From Actinomyces mediterranea (GTDB taxonomy: Bacteria > Actinomycetota > Actinomycetes > Actinomycetales > Actinomycetaceae), in NCBI RefSeq assembly GCF_900155595.1, contig NZ_FTPB01000004.1:558001-622000 (forward strand): a DNA stretch of 64,000 bases, written 5' to 3'. Each line of letters starts with the position of its first letter. Within the stretch, counting starts at the first letter, position 1. Positions 17,401 through 24,560 of this stretch are shown in pieces. The position numbers were made by a program, and so were the translations under genes. The notes beneath the pieces are model-generated. The model worked only from the letters and a program-made list of their open reading frames with translations, was not told the origin of the DNA and searched no databases.

Positions 17401-18599
17401 GTGTAGGAGGACAGTTTCTCGCGCACATCGCGTAGTTGCGTGCGCAACGCATCCACCTCCGTGAGGTCGGCGACTTGGGAGGTGTCCGCCATGGCGTCGC
17501 GTAAGCGGGCGCGCAACTCCTCCCCCGATGCGGTCGTCGCATCGATGCGGGTCGCCATTTCGCCGATGCCCAATTCGCGGAGCCGGTCTTCGGCGCGGGT
17601 CGTGCGCGACGGGGATCCGGTGATGTGCAGGGTGGAGCGTCCGCTCGCCCCGGCGTCGGCGAGGATCGCGCCAACGAGGGCGGTGCCGTCGGCGCCGTGG
17701 GGAACATCGACGAGGAAGGAAGCGCCCTGGGCAACCGCTTCGACAACGTCGAGCTGGCGGGGGGTGAGGTCGCCCGCGCCCCGTTCCTTCCAGGGGTCGC
17801 GATCGGTGGGGTCCGGAGCGGGCAGGGGCGCACGCACACTCGCCCTCGCCTCGTCGTCGCCGGCGAGGGCTCGCACGATCGGCGAGGCGAGGATGTGGTC
17901 CGCGTGGTCAAATTCGCGCTGCAGCCTGGATGCGGGGTGCTCGAAGATCCCGAGGATGAGTTCGTCTCGCAACTCGAAGCGGTCGAGGACGCTTCCAGCG
18001 CTGCGCAGCTGGGACATGGCGTGCGATGACGAGAAGCCGTGGGGCGAGGTCGCATTCGCGATGAGCCCGTCAATGTCGATGACGACTCCTCGCGCTTCGA
18101 GTGCTGCCCCCAGGAGCGGGTCGAGTTCGTATCCGGGCAGGAGGGTGATGGTGACATCGCCACCGTTCTCGGTGAGCCTCGCGTGCCGCAGGAGTGCGGC
18201 GGAGGTGCATACGCGGCCGCCCTCGAACCAGCGCGTTTGGCCGATCGACATGTGGATGTGACCGAGGCCGTGGCGGGCGGTCAGCTCTCTCGAACGCGCC
18301 ATAATGGTTCGGACGCGCTCCACCGCTCTGAGGTGTGAGGCGGGTTCGCGGATAAGCAGTGAAAGCCTGGTCGGGTGGTCGGTGTAGAGCTGGGCGAGGC
18401 CACCGGGGTGCGGCTGGTTCATGGTGAGCCTGGGGGCGTCCTCACCCTCGATGCGGGTGACGCGCTGAAGGTCCTCCTTCCACACCGCCAGGGCAGCATC
18501 AAGGCGTTCACCTACGCCTTGGGAGGCGCTCTCCTGGGACGCCACATCGGAATGCTCATCCGAAGTGCGGGGGTGTCGAGTGAAGAAACTAGAAGCCAC
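14481..18599 (-). CDS. Giant SF1 helicase-nuclease-like protein with degenerate active sites
   Basis: 1372 residues. It follows the layout of large SF1 (DNA2/NAM7-type) helicases with a C-terminal restriction-endonuclease-like fold, but key residues are gone. Where Walker A should be (about 297-308, after DLTPRQLDVVEAVAQ) it reads VPHGADGT instead of GPPGTGKS, so the ATP lysine is lost. Walker B reads LLVLDSVDEL rather than a DE pair, and motif III VVVLADMS lacks the Gln. The ERDHIIISVGF and VVSSL landmarks of the helicase C-terminus remain. The nuclease-like part (about 1150-1260) has LTDDDAYVAE where active relatives have ECDG. A likely scaffold or regulatory pseudoenzyme (inference). Coupled to the 73-residue gene downstream. 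Confidence 0.75.
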   Translation of the reverse strand: MASSFFTRHPRTSDEHSDVASQESASQGVGERLDAALAVWKEDLQRVTRIEGEDAPRLTMNQPHPGGLAQLYTDHPTRLSLLIREPASHLRAVERVRTIMARSRELTARHGLGHIHMSIGQTRWFEGGRVCTSAALLRHARLTENGGDVTITLLPGYELDPLLGAALEARGVVIDIDGLIANATSPHGFSSSHAMSQLRSAGSVLDRFELRDELILGIFEHPASRLQREFDHADHILASPIVRALAGDDEARASVRAPLPAPDPTDRDPWKERGAGDLTPRQLDVVEAVAQGASFLVDVPHGADGTALVGAILADAGASGRSTLHITGSPSRTTRAEDRLRELGIGEMATRIDATTASGEELRARLRDAMADTSQVADLTEVDALRTQLRDVREKLSSYTSHLHRPFRAFGVSAFNALQVLTDLTGAHPSPATHVRLREDVLLAIAQDQGAHARALLHEASSLGIFSRATAHTAWKGVVINSEEQVSEVLQKVTRLSDELLPELRVRMGVIAAEADIEPATTLNEWYDQLSMFEGVRDVLDMFQPQIFERSAADMVIATASKQWRAAHGITMKRSERVRLVKQAEDLVRPGVYVDDLHRRLLLVQEHREAWRSQCNADGWPTLPQRLDDARELTKRISDDLASLEPQFSTAHKNFTEMSVVDVAELFDALAHDPEGARELPRRVSVLKKLGEIGLAPLANDLRERFVSEGLIDAELDLAWWASVLGIMLAAEPELGGFDPARLEEMLASGRALDAEQVLTLAPQAIGQLRRLRLQAMATRPDQVNTLERVIKHGGGAVEVFNSVPLARHLIPIVFTVPTLVPLIVGPGHHVDLLVLDSVDELPLAELIPIIARANQVVVLADMSTIDEDGASAALASILESVRMDVTPTRLNDQVALLMARYGVDHTGVPVPWTSAAAPVTALWCEGTGMPAPGARAVESTLAEVDAVVNEVVAHAVEQPELSLGVIALNERHAERIRQAIARIRASEPGLAAFFDQGSAEPFGVVGPGETRGFERDHIIISVGFAKTPHGRVIHDFGEFSRPQGSAIMADALRAVRGDLTIVSSLRASDIDRSRLTMQACHMLLDLLEIAEGQSGEGAGAWPILEAEPDRLLVDLADRLYGMGLEVVANVGIPGGMRIPLAIGHPEAPGRLLVAVLTDDDAYVAEPSLRVRDRMWPMMLEAQGWKVHTALSMAVFIDPAKETDTIVQLVLDAVDEINGSAEDAVVVPERVEIEPEPEVIVEESARLDELVAQTSEARERVDELETGVLNVVVETQPSPARGERPMIATGLPLAAYSDDQLDEMAMWVRSDGVERTHEQLVEELRESLGITRRGFQSDAVLGNVVKRTESSSDDGTGGGSAKQDFPVGDDER

Positions 18600-18690
18600 G
18601 GTTCCACGGTACCGGTCGGTGCCCCGCCCGCCCGTATGACGTGCCCGCAGAGAGCATCTTTTAGCTTTCGAGCACGGCCCACCATATCAG

Positions 18691-18763
18691 TGCCCCCGAG
18701 ACGATTCGAACGTCCGACACCCGCTTTAGGAGAGCGGTGCTCTATCCCCTGAGCTACGAGGGC
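18691..18763 (-). tRNA. tRNA-Arg (anticodon CCT)
   Basis: Acceptor GCCCTCG with CGGGGGC, D arm beginning TAGCTCAGG, anticodon stem CCGCT/AGCGG with loop CTCCTAA, and T arm GGACG/CGTCT. Discriminator A. CCA is not encoded. Confidence 0.94.
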
Positions 18764-18823
18764 GTGCGCGGCCCGTTGTCGAGCCGTTCGCGGCCACCAC
18801 TGTACCAGGCCAACGCCCCAATG

Positions 18824-18871
18824 AGCCATGCGGGTTTGCCGCACACTAGTGCGCGGCAAACCCGCATGGCT
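18824..18871 (-). terminator. 48-bp near-perfect palindrome after usp
   Basis: Arms AGCCATGCGGGTTTGCCGC (18824-18842) and its complement (18853-18871) are exact; only one mismatched pair lies in the centre around ACTAGT. It sits 26 bases past the usp stop and is probably its terminator. Confidence 0.7.
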
Positions 18872-18896
18872 GTCAGCGCTGAAGAGCCCCTGGGCG

Positions 18897-19829
18897 TCAG
18901 CGGCGCTCCCAGTCGGGGGCCTTCGCGGATTCAGCCTTTCCGAGGTGGTCGGAGGGCACGATCATGACCGGGCAGGTCGAGTGGGCGAGAACGGTCTGCG
19001 AGGTCGATCCCAGCAGGACTCCGGCGAGGCCTCCGCGTGCCCTCGTGCCCACAACAACGAGGTCGACGGCGGTGGAGAACTCGATGAGCAACGACGCCGG
19101 GGAACCGTCGAGGGCGTGACGTGCAACATCGAGTTCACGCCCTTCGAGTGCCTTATCAATGGCGATCCCGATGCCCTTGCGCACGTCGCGCAACAGCGTC
19201 GAATGATCGACACCCGTCGGCGCCCAGGTCATCATCGAGGTCCCCGTCGCGATCGGAACGGCGGAGACCGCTGTGAGGCGGGCGCCCCACAATAGGGCCT
19301 CGTCGACTGAGCGGCGCAGCGCGGAGGAGGGGATGTCGGAGCCGTCGACACCGACAACGATGCGTTCGATCGGCATGAATTTCTTACCGGATGTGTGGCG
19401 CGGGACGACGACAACGGGACACTTCGCATGTGCGGGCAGTGCGGAGGAGACGGTCCCCAGGAGCCGGTCGGCGAAAGTGCCCCCGCCTCTGGAGCCGACG
19501 ACAATCATGTCGACTTCGCGGGACATCTCGACGAGCACTCCGGCAGGGTCGCCTGGTTCAATGGATGAGGAGACGTTCTTCGCGCCCCTCTTCTTCGCGA
19601 CTTCGGCCGCTTCATTGACGACCTGCTGTGCGCCCCTCTTGAGCGCTTCGTCATCGAGGACAGCGTATCCGCCGTCGAGGGCAGCAGCTGAATAGGATGC
19701 GAGTGCGTAGGTGCACAAAACGTGCAGTCGCCCGCCTGTTCGCGCCGTACGGCCTGCTGCCCATTTGACGGCGGCGAGGCTCTCCGTTGAGCCGTCTACG
19801 CCAACCAAGATGACTTCGGTGGAACCCAT
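18897..19829 (-). CDS. Tandem universal stress protein
   Basis: 310 residues with two Usp domains: the first begins VILVGVDGSTESLAAVKWA, the second RIVVGVDGSDIPSSALRRS. Each carries the ATP-binding G-x-x-G-x-x-x-x-x-x-x-x-G-S/T pattern: GSRGGGTFADRLLGTVSS and GTRARGGLAGVLLGSTSQ. These proteins bind ATP and are induced in stasis or stress. The ATG at 19829 has GAGGAGG upstream; the ORF is open for 35 more codons without coding character. Monocistronic by context. Confidence 0.93.
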   Translation of the reverse strand: MGSTEVILVGVDGSTESLAAVKWAAGRTARTGGRLHVLCTYALASYSAAALDGGYAVLDDEALKRGAQQVVNEAAEVAKKRGAKNVSSSIEPGDPAGVLVEMSREVDMIVVGSRGGGTFADRLLGTVSSALPAHAKCPVVVVPRHTSGKKFMPIERIVVGVDGSDIPSSALRRSVDEALLWGARLTAVSAVPIATGTSMMTWAPTGVDHSTLLRDVRKGIGIAIDKALEGRELDVARHALDGSPASLLIEFSTAVDLVVVGTRARGGLAGVLLGSTSQTVLAHSTCPVMIVPSDHLGKAESAKAPDWERR

Positions 19830-19962
19830 GGTGTCCTCCTCGTGATGTGTGTCACGTATATTGTGCCTCATCCGCGACACTTTCGGGGAGTAGAAACGAT
19901 CAGAGAAGGACAAGTTCGCGCATGCGGTCCACAAGTGCCAAGAATGCGCCGATAAACAGAAG

Positions 19963-19992
19963 GGCCGGTCGAACCCGAGGGTGCAACCGGCC
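19963..19992 (-). terminator. Hairpin after the NlpC/P60 gene
   Basis: GGCCGGT (19963-19969) pairs with ACCGGCC (19986-19992), with ACCC/GGGT pairing inside the loop, 19 bases past the stop. Confidence 0.55.
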
Positions 19993-20010
19993 GATCAGAT
20001 CCGAATGTGA

Positions 20011-20754
20011 TCAGTAGCGGACGAAGTATCCGCCGGAACGCACGGACGAGATTCGTGAGAGCTCACCGGGAACAGTGGCCTCAACCATTTGTCCATTGCC
20101 GATATAGACGGCGACGTGGCCGGGATAGGCGACGATGTCACCGGGCTGGGCCTCAGCGGCCGACACGATCGTGCCACCTGCTGCCTGCGCCGAGGAGGAG
20201 TGCGGCAGGCTAATGCCCGCAGCCTGGTAGGCGAGCATCACGAGGCCGGAGCAGTCGGCTCCGGCGAAAGAGGAGCCGCCGTAGACATAGGGGATGCCGG
20301 TGAGCGAAAGAGCAGCCGATGCGATGGAGCCGCCGGAGGCGTTGTAGGCGGCGATCTGGCTCGCACTCGCGCCGGAGATCTCGCCGCGGGCCTCGGAACG
20401 ATTGGCGGCAACGGGTGTGGGCTCAACGACTTCCTCGGCGGCGGGCGCGGGGGCCTCGGCGGAGGCGGTGACCTCATCGGCGGTCCATGCGATGTCTGCG
20501 ACGACGACGGTCGTCACCTTGTCGTCTGCGGTGGCGGTGGTCGGAGGGGCGATGGTCTCACCGCTCTGAGCGCCGGATGCGGGGGCCGCCTGTGCGGCGC
20601 CGCCGACGACTGCAGTGAGGGCCAGACCCGTCACCGAGGCGATTGCAGCCGGGCGAACCGGGCTGATGGAAGTGATTGTGTCGGCCAGATCGGTGATCGG
20701 AGCCATGGGGCGACGGACCATGCGATGTCGTGGCGCGGGCTTGGCAGTAGTCAC
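20011..20754 (-). CDS. Secreted NlpC/P60 peptidoglycan endopeptidase
   Basis: 247 residues. A basic N-terminus and hydrophobic signal (AAIASVTGLALTAVVGGAAQAAPASG) suggest export. A Pro/Ala/Glu linker follows, then the NlpC/P60 domain from about 140: YVYGGSSFAGADCSGLVM supplies the catalytic Cys, GDIVAYPGHVAVYIGNG the His. It cleaves peptide stems of peptidoglycan. Expression is probably set by the c-di-AMP riboswitch just upstream (20779-20925), as known for actinobacterial cell-wall hydrolases. ATG with GGAG about 12 bases before. Confidence 0.93.
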   Translation of the reverse strand: MTTAKPAPRHRMVRRPMAPITDLADTITSISPVRPAAIASVTGLALTAVVGGAAQAAPASGAQSGETIAPPTTATADDKVTTVVVADIAWTADEVTASAEAPAPAAEEVVEPTPVAANRSEARGEISGASASQIAAYNASGGSIASAALSLTGIPYVYGGSSFAGADCSGLVMLAYQAAGISLPHSSSAQAAGGTIVSAAEAQPGDIVAYPGHVAVYIGNGQMVEATVPGELSRISSVRSGGYFVRY

Positions 20755-20778
20755 GTTCGAATTTTCTCCTAATTGAAC

Positions 20779-20925
20779 CTTCGAGGTCAGCTGTCGGATT
20801 CGGGCAGGAGAGCCCGGCTCGGTTCCCCGAGCTTCACCCCAAGACCCGCAAGGGTCGTATGTGGTTCCCCCGATTCGGGCCTATGTTTCCGGCTCCTCCA
20901 CGGCCCGAACTCGGTTGATGAAGGA
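20779..20925 (-). promoter_or_regulatory. c-di-AMP riboswitch (ydaO/yuaA type)
   Basis: On the minus strand, in order: GGGGGAACCACA, a small GC hairpin, TTGGGGTGAAGC, a CTCGG/CCGAG hairpin, and CCCGAATCCGACAGCTGACC, ending just before the ribosome site. These are the conserved blocks of the actinobacterial ydaO riboswitch (Rfam RF00379 family), including the GACAGCTnACCTCG segment. It precedes a cell-wall hydrolase, its known gene class. The 5' border is approximate. Confidence 0.88.
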
Positions 20926-21037
20926 CGGTCGGCTTCTTCAGCCGGGACCTACTTTAGAACGGAGTCGACCCAAATGTCACGCGAAGGTAACGAAGTTGCG
21001 ACAGATCACAGCATCCGTTCACCGAAGTCACCGAACG

Positions 21038-21715
21038 CTAGACATTCTCCACGAATAGGTGGGGCGTCATCGACAGCGGAATCTGGAACTCCGCCGTCAC
21101 AGCGCCCGCGTCATCGCATGCGCTCACCCGCACGTAGTCGCCCGCAGCGTGGACGATGAGGGTCGACCCCGGGCGAAGAGCCGCGTCATCGAATGCGGCG
21201 ATGAGGTCGGATTGTGCCTGGATCGGTTCTCCGATGCGGACGAGGGTGAGGACCTCCCCCTCGCGCGAGCGCACCGCGAGTTCCACAGACTCGCCCCGGC
21301 TTGCCTCCCCGGCGCCGGGGATCGCATTACCATAAGGATCAGTCATCGGCTCGTTGAGTAGGGCGACCAGCCTTTCCTCTACCTTCTGCGACATCACGTG
21401 CTCCCACCGGCACGCCTCCTCGTGCGCAGCCTCCCACTCGAGGCCGATGACATCGATGAGGAGCCGCTCGGCGAGCCGGTGCTTGCGCACCACCGCGAGC
21501 GCGTGTCGGCGCCCCAATTCGGTCAGTTCGAGTCGACGATCCCCGAGGACGTGGAGGAGTCCATCGCGCTCCATTCGCGCGACAGTCTGGGACACCGTAG
21601 GGCCGGAATGGTCGAGGCGCTCGACGATTCGCGCACGCAAGGGGGTCACTCCATCCTCTTCCATTTCGAAGATGGTCTTGAGGTACATCTCGGTGGTGTC
21701 GATGAGGTCGCTCAT
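21038..21715 (-). CDS. DtxR/IdeR-type iron-dependent repressor
   Basis: 225 residues. N-terminal winged helix (TTEMYLKTIFEMEEDG, then DHSGPTVSQTVARMERDGLL), dimerisation domain with HRLAERLLIDVIGL, metal site HEEACRWEHVMS containing the Cys, Glu and His seen in DtxR and IdeR, and a C-terminal SH3-like domain. This residue set marks the iron-responsive branch, in contrast to the second paralogue at 61182. GGAGGAG precedes the ATG. It would repress iron-uptake genes when Fe2+ is sufficient. It is divergent from serC. Confidence 0.93.
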   Translation of the reverse strand: MSDLIDTTEMYLKTIFEMEEDGVTPLRARIVERLDHSGPTVSQTVARMERDGLLHVLGDRRLELTELGRRHALAVVRKHRLAERLLIDVIGLEWEAAHEEACRWEHVMSQKVEERLVALLNEPMTDPYGNAIPGAGEASRGESVELAVRSREGEVLTLVRIGEPIQAQSDLIAAFDDAALRPGSTLIVHAAGDYVRVSACDDAGAVTAEFQIPLSMTPHLFVENV

Positions 21716-21900
21716 AGAAGCATCTCCTCCTCCTGCGGTGGCGCACTGTGTGCGATCAGAATAGGACTTTCACCCCTGGTGCGATGCTTACTGGCGGTAT
21801 CGTGCCTGAAATGAGACCCCGACGCCCCGCCGACCCGGGGTAATTGGAATCACTCGCGTCATGGAATTGACCGGGGTCATGTGCGTGAAGGGATTAGGTT

Positions 21901-23040
21901 ATGGGCATGGACACTATCCCGCCGCTGCCCGCCGAGATTCTCCCCGCTGACGGGCGATTCGGCTCAGGCCCGTCGCGCATCCGCACTGCGCAGATCGACG
22001 CCCTATCAGCTCCGCTTCTCATGGGGACCTCTCACCGCAAGGAGCCTGTCAAGAGGATCGTCGCGTCGTTTCGATCAGGGCTGCGCGAACTCTTCGCCCT
22101 GCCCGACGACTATGAAGTCGTCCTCGGCAATGGCGGCGCCACGGCGTTCTGGGACGTCGCCGCAGCTTCTCTCATCCGCAGGCGCGCCGCATTCGCGACC
22201 TTCGGCGCATTCGGCGAGAAGTTCGCCGCCGAGGTTGATAAGGCCCCCCACCTCGACGCTGCGCTGCGCACCACGGCCCCTTGGGGGCGGCTCGCGACGC
22301 TGACGGGAACGGAGGCCGACGAGTCCGGTGCCGCACCCGATGTCTTCGCCCACCCCCACCATGAGACTTCAACGGGGGTGCTCTCCCCCGTCAGGCGCCT
22401 CGGCGACGATGAGGCGCTGACCCTCGTCGATGCGACCTCGATCGCCGGAGCCGTCGGAGTCGACGTCACCGCGACCGACGCCTACTATTTCTCCCCTCAG
22501 AAGGCCTTCGCCTCCGACGGCGGACTATGGGTCGCGTTCCTCTCCCCTGCAGCGATCGACCGCGCGCGCGAGCTCCACGGCGCTCCAGACCGCTGGATGC
22601 CGACCTTCCTCGATCTGTCGGTCGCGATCTCGAACTCCGTCAAGGACCAGACCCTCAACACTCCTGCGATTGCGACGCTCATCATGCTCGAGCAACAGGT
22701 GTCGTGGATGAGGGGCGAGGGCGGATTGGAGGCGATGGAGGCGCGTTCCCGGGCCGCATCGTCGCTGATCTACGACTGGGCAGAGGCCTCGTCCATCGCC
22801 CGCCCCTTCGTCTGTGATCCCGAGGTGCGCTCCCCCGTCGTTGCGACCATCGAGTTCGACGACGCGGTGGACACGGCCGCCCTGTCCTCACGCCTCCGCT
22901 CCCAGGGGATCGTCGATATCGACGCTTATCGGGGCGTGGGGGCGAATCAGTTGCGCATTGCGACCTGGCCATCGACGCCGACCGAGGATGTGGAGGCACT
23001 GCTCTCCTGCATCGATTGGGTGCTTGAGCACAGCCTTTGA
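21901..23040 (+). CDS. serC: Phosphoserine aminotransferase
   Basis: 379 residues. PLP enzyme of serine synthesis converting 3-phosphohydroxypyruvate to phosphoserine. The actinobacterial subfamily start, LPADGRFGSGPSRIR, is clear; the PLP lysine lies in YYFSPQKAFASDGG. The ATG at 21901 is favoured by GAAGGGA; MDTIPP at 21907 is an alternative. It is convergent with, and only 7 bases from, the MFS gene. Confidence 0.94.
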   Translation: MGMDTIPPLPAEILPADGRFGSGPSRIRTAQIDALSAPLLMGTSHRKEPVKRIVASFRSGLRELFALPDDYEVVLGNGGATAFWDVAAASLIRRRAAFATFGAFGEKFAAEVDKAPHLDAALRTTAPWGRLATLTGTEADESGAAPDVFAHPHHETSTGVLSPVRRLGDDEALTLVDATSIAGAVGVDVTATDAYYFSPQKAFASDGGLWVAFLSPAAIDRARELHGAPDRWMPTFLDLSVAISNSVKDQTLNTPAIATLIMLEQQVSWMRGEGGLEAMEARSRAASSLIYDWAEASSIARPFVCDPEVRSPVVATIEFDDAVDTAALSSRLRSQGIVDIDAYRGVGANQLRIATWPSTPTEDVEALLSCIDWVLEHSL

Positions 23041-23047
23041 GCCCGCC

Positions 23048-24466
23048 TCAGTCGTCGGGCGGAGTATTCTTCTCGCTTGGTTGGCCGCTTACCTCTTCGG
23101 ATTGGACATTCTCGTCCTCCGCTCGGACCTCGTCCTCGTCGGGATGTTCGAGGGCGCTCGCCCGCTCGACCGGACCCTCGACATTGATGAGATGCGCCGA
23201 TGTATGCAGGCGCACCCGGATATCCCAGTGGCTCATCGCCCAGGCGCCGCAGATGACGGCGATGGCCAGTGATGCTCCGCCGCCGACGAGGATCGACCAG
23301 CGGGCGCCAAGGGTCTCGCCCACCCAGCCGATAAAGGGCGAGCCGATGGGGGTCGCCCCCATGAAGATCATCGAATAGAGCGCCATGACGCGGCCGCGCA
23401 TCGTCTCGTGAGTCGTGATCTGAATCGCCGCATTCGCGGCCGTCACCATGGTGAGCATCGCGTAACCCGTCGGGATGGACAGTGCGGCGAAGGCGGCATA
23501 GGTCGGGGACAGTCCGAGGAGAATCTCGAGGGCGCCGTAGGACGCGGCTCCGACGACGATGTACCGCAGTCGCGGGACCCTCCTGCGCGCAGCCATCAAC
23601 GATCCGGCAAGGGAGCCGATCGCCATGAAGGAGGCGAGGATGCCGTACTGCCCCGCGGCCTTGCCGTACACCTCGGTCGCCATGAGGGCGCTCGTGAGTT
23701 GGAAGTTCATGCCGAGCGCGGAGACGACCGCGACGATGCACAAGACGAGGACGATATCGGGACGCGACTTCACATAGGAGATGCCCTCGCGGATCTGCCC
23801 GGGAGAGCGTTTGACGACGCGGCGCTCGATGAGGTCCGCCGTGCGCATAAGGGCCAGGGCCGTCACGGGCGCGAGGAACAGTACCGTGTTGATGACGAAG
23901 ACCCAGCCGATGCCGACGGCCTCGATGAGTAGGCCCGACACCGCAGGGCCGATGAGGCGCGCAGTGTTGAAGGCGGTGGAATTGAGGGCGACGGCATTGG
24001 ACAGGGAATGAGCGGGCACCAATTCGGAGACGAAGGCCTGCCGAGCGGGAGAATCGATCGCGGAGGCGACGCCGCCGACGAGGGCGAGGACATAGACCTG
24101 CCACAGCGATGCGATTCCTGTAAGGATGAGGACGCCGAGGAGGAGTCCGAGCAGGGCATTCGTCGCCTGCGTCGCTTGAAGGAGGCGGCGCCTGTTGAGG
24201 CGGTCGGCGAGTAGGCCCGCCCACGGGGACAGCAGGAGGATTGGAAGGAACTGCAGCGCGGTGACGATGCCGACCTGGGTTCCTGAATTCGCGCTCAGGA
24301 CGGTGAGGACCAGCCAGTCCTGGGCGACTCGCTGCATCCAGACGCCGATTGAGGCGACCATGGATCCGAAGAACCACAGGCGGAAGTTCGGGTAGTGCAG
24401 GGAATGGAAGGTGCGCGACACGGGGGTGCGCCTCCTCTTGACGGGGTGGTGTGCGGGTGGCGTCAT
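23048..24466 (-). CDS. MFS transporter (exporter-like)
   Basis: 472 residues with about twelve predicted membrane segments. Features of the MFS group with EntS-like exporters: NFRLWFFGSMVASIGVWMQR, the loop-2 motif GLLADRLNRRRLL, and DSPARQAFVSELVP before the fourth helix. The C-terminal 60 residues are a hydrophilic Glu/Asp-rich tail. Substrate is unknown. It is separated from the permease gene by a hairpin at 24506-24535 and so has its own transcript. Confidence 0.88.
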   Translation of the reverse strand: MTPPAHHPVKRRRTPVSRTFHSLHYPNFRLWFFGSMVASIGVWMQRVAQDWLVLTVLSANSGTQVGIVTALQFLPILLLSPWAGLLADRLNRRRLLQATQATNALLGLLLGVLILTGIASLWQVYVLALVGGVASAIDSPARQAFVSELVPAHSLSNAVALNSTAFNTARLIGPAVSGLLIEAVGIGWVFVINTVLFLAPVTALALMRTADLIERRVVKRSPGQIREGISYVKSRPDIVLVLCIVAVVSALGMNFQLTSALMATEVYGKAAGQYGILASFMAIGSLAGSLMAARRRVPRLRYIVVGAASYGALEILLGLSPTYAAFAALSIPTGYAMLTMVTAANAAIQITTHETMRGRVMALYSMIFMGATPIGSPFIGWVGETLGARWSILVGGGASLAIAVICGAWAMSHWDIRVRLHTSAHLINVEGPVERASALEHPDEDEVRAEDENVQSEEVSGQPSEKNTPPDD

Positions 24467-24505
24467 GTCCGGCAGCGACGAGTGCCGTTGCTTCGAGGAT
24501 ACGCG

Positions 24506-24535
24506 ACGCCCCGCGGCATCACTGCCGCGGGGCGT
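24506..24535. terminator. Hairpin between purine permease and MFS gene
   Basis: ACGCCCCGCGGCA and its exact complement, 4-base loop, 26 bases past the permease stop. Confidence 0.75.
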
Positions 24536-24560
24536 CCTATTCGTTTCCGATTCTCAGGGA

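Noticed and set aside
22947-24377. A 476-codon minus-strand ORF overlapping the MFS gene
   Set aside because: It is a shifted frame of the MFS gene, rich in Arg/Pro/His with no domain; the other frame gives a clean transporter.
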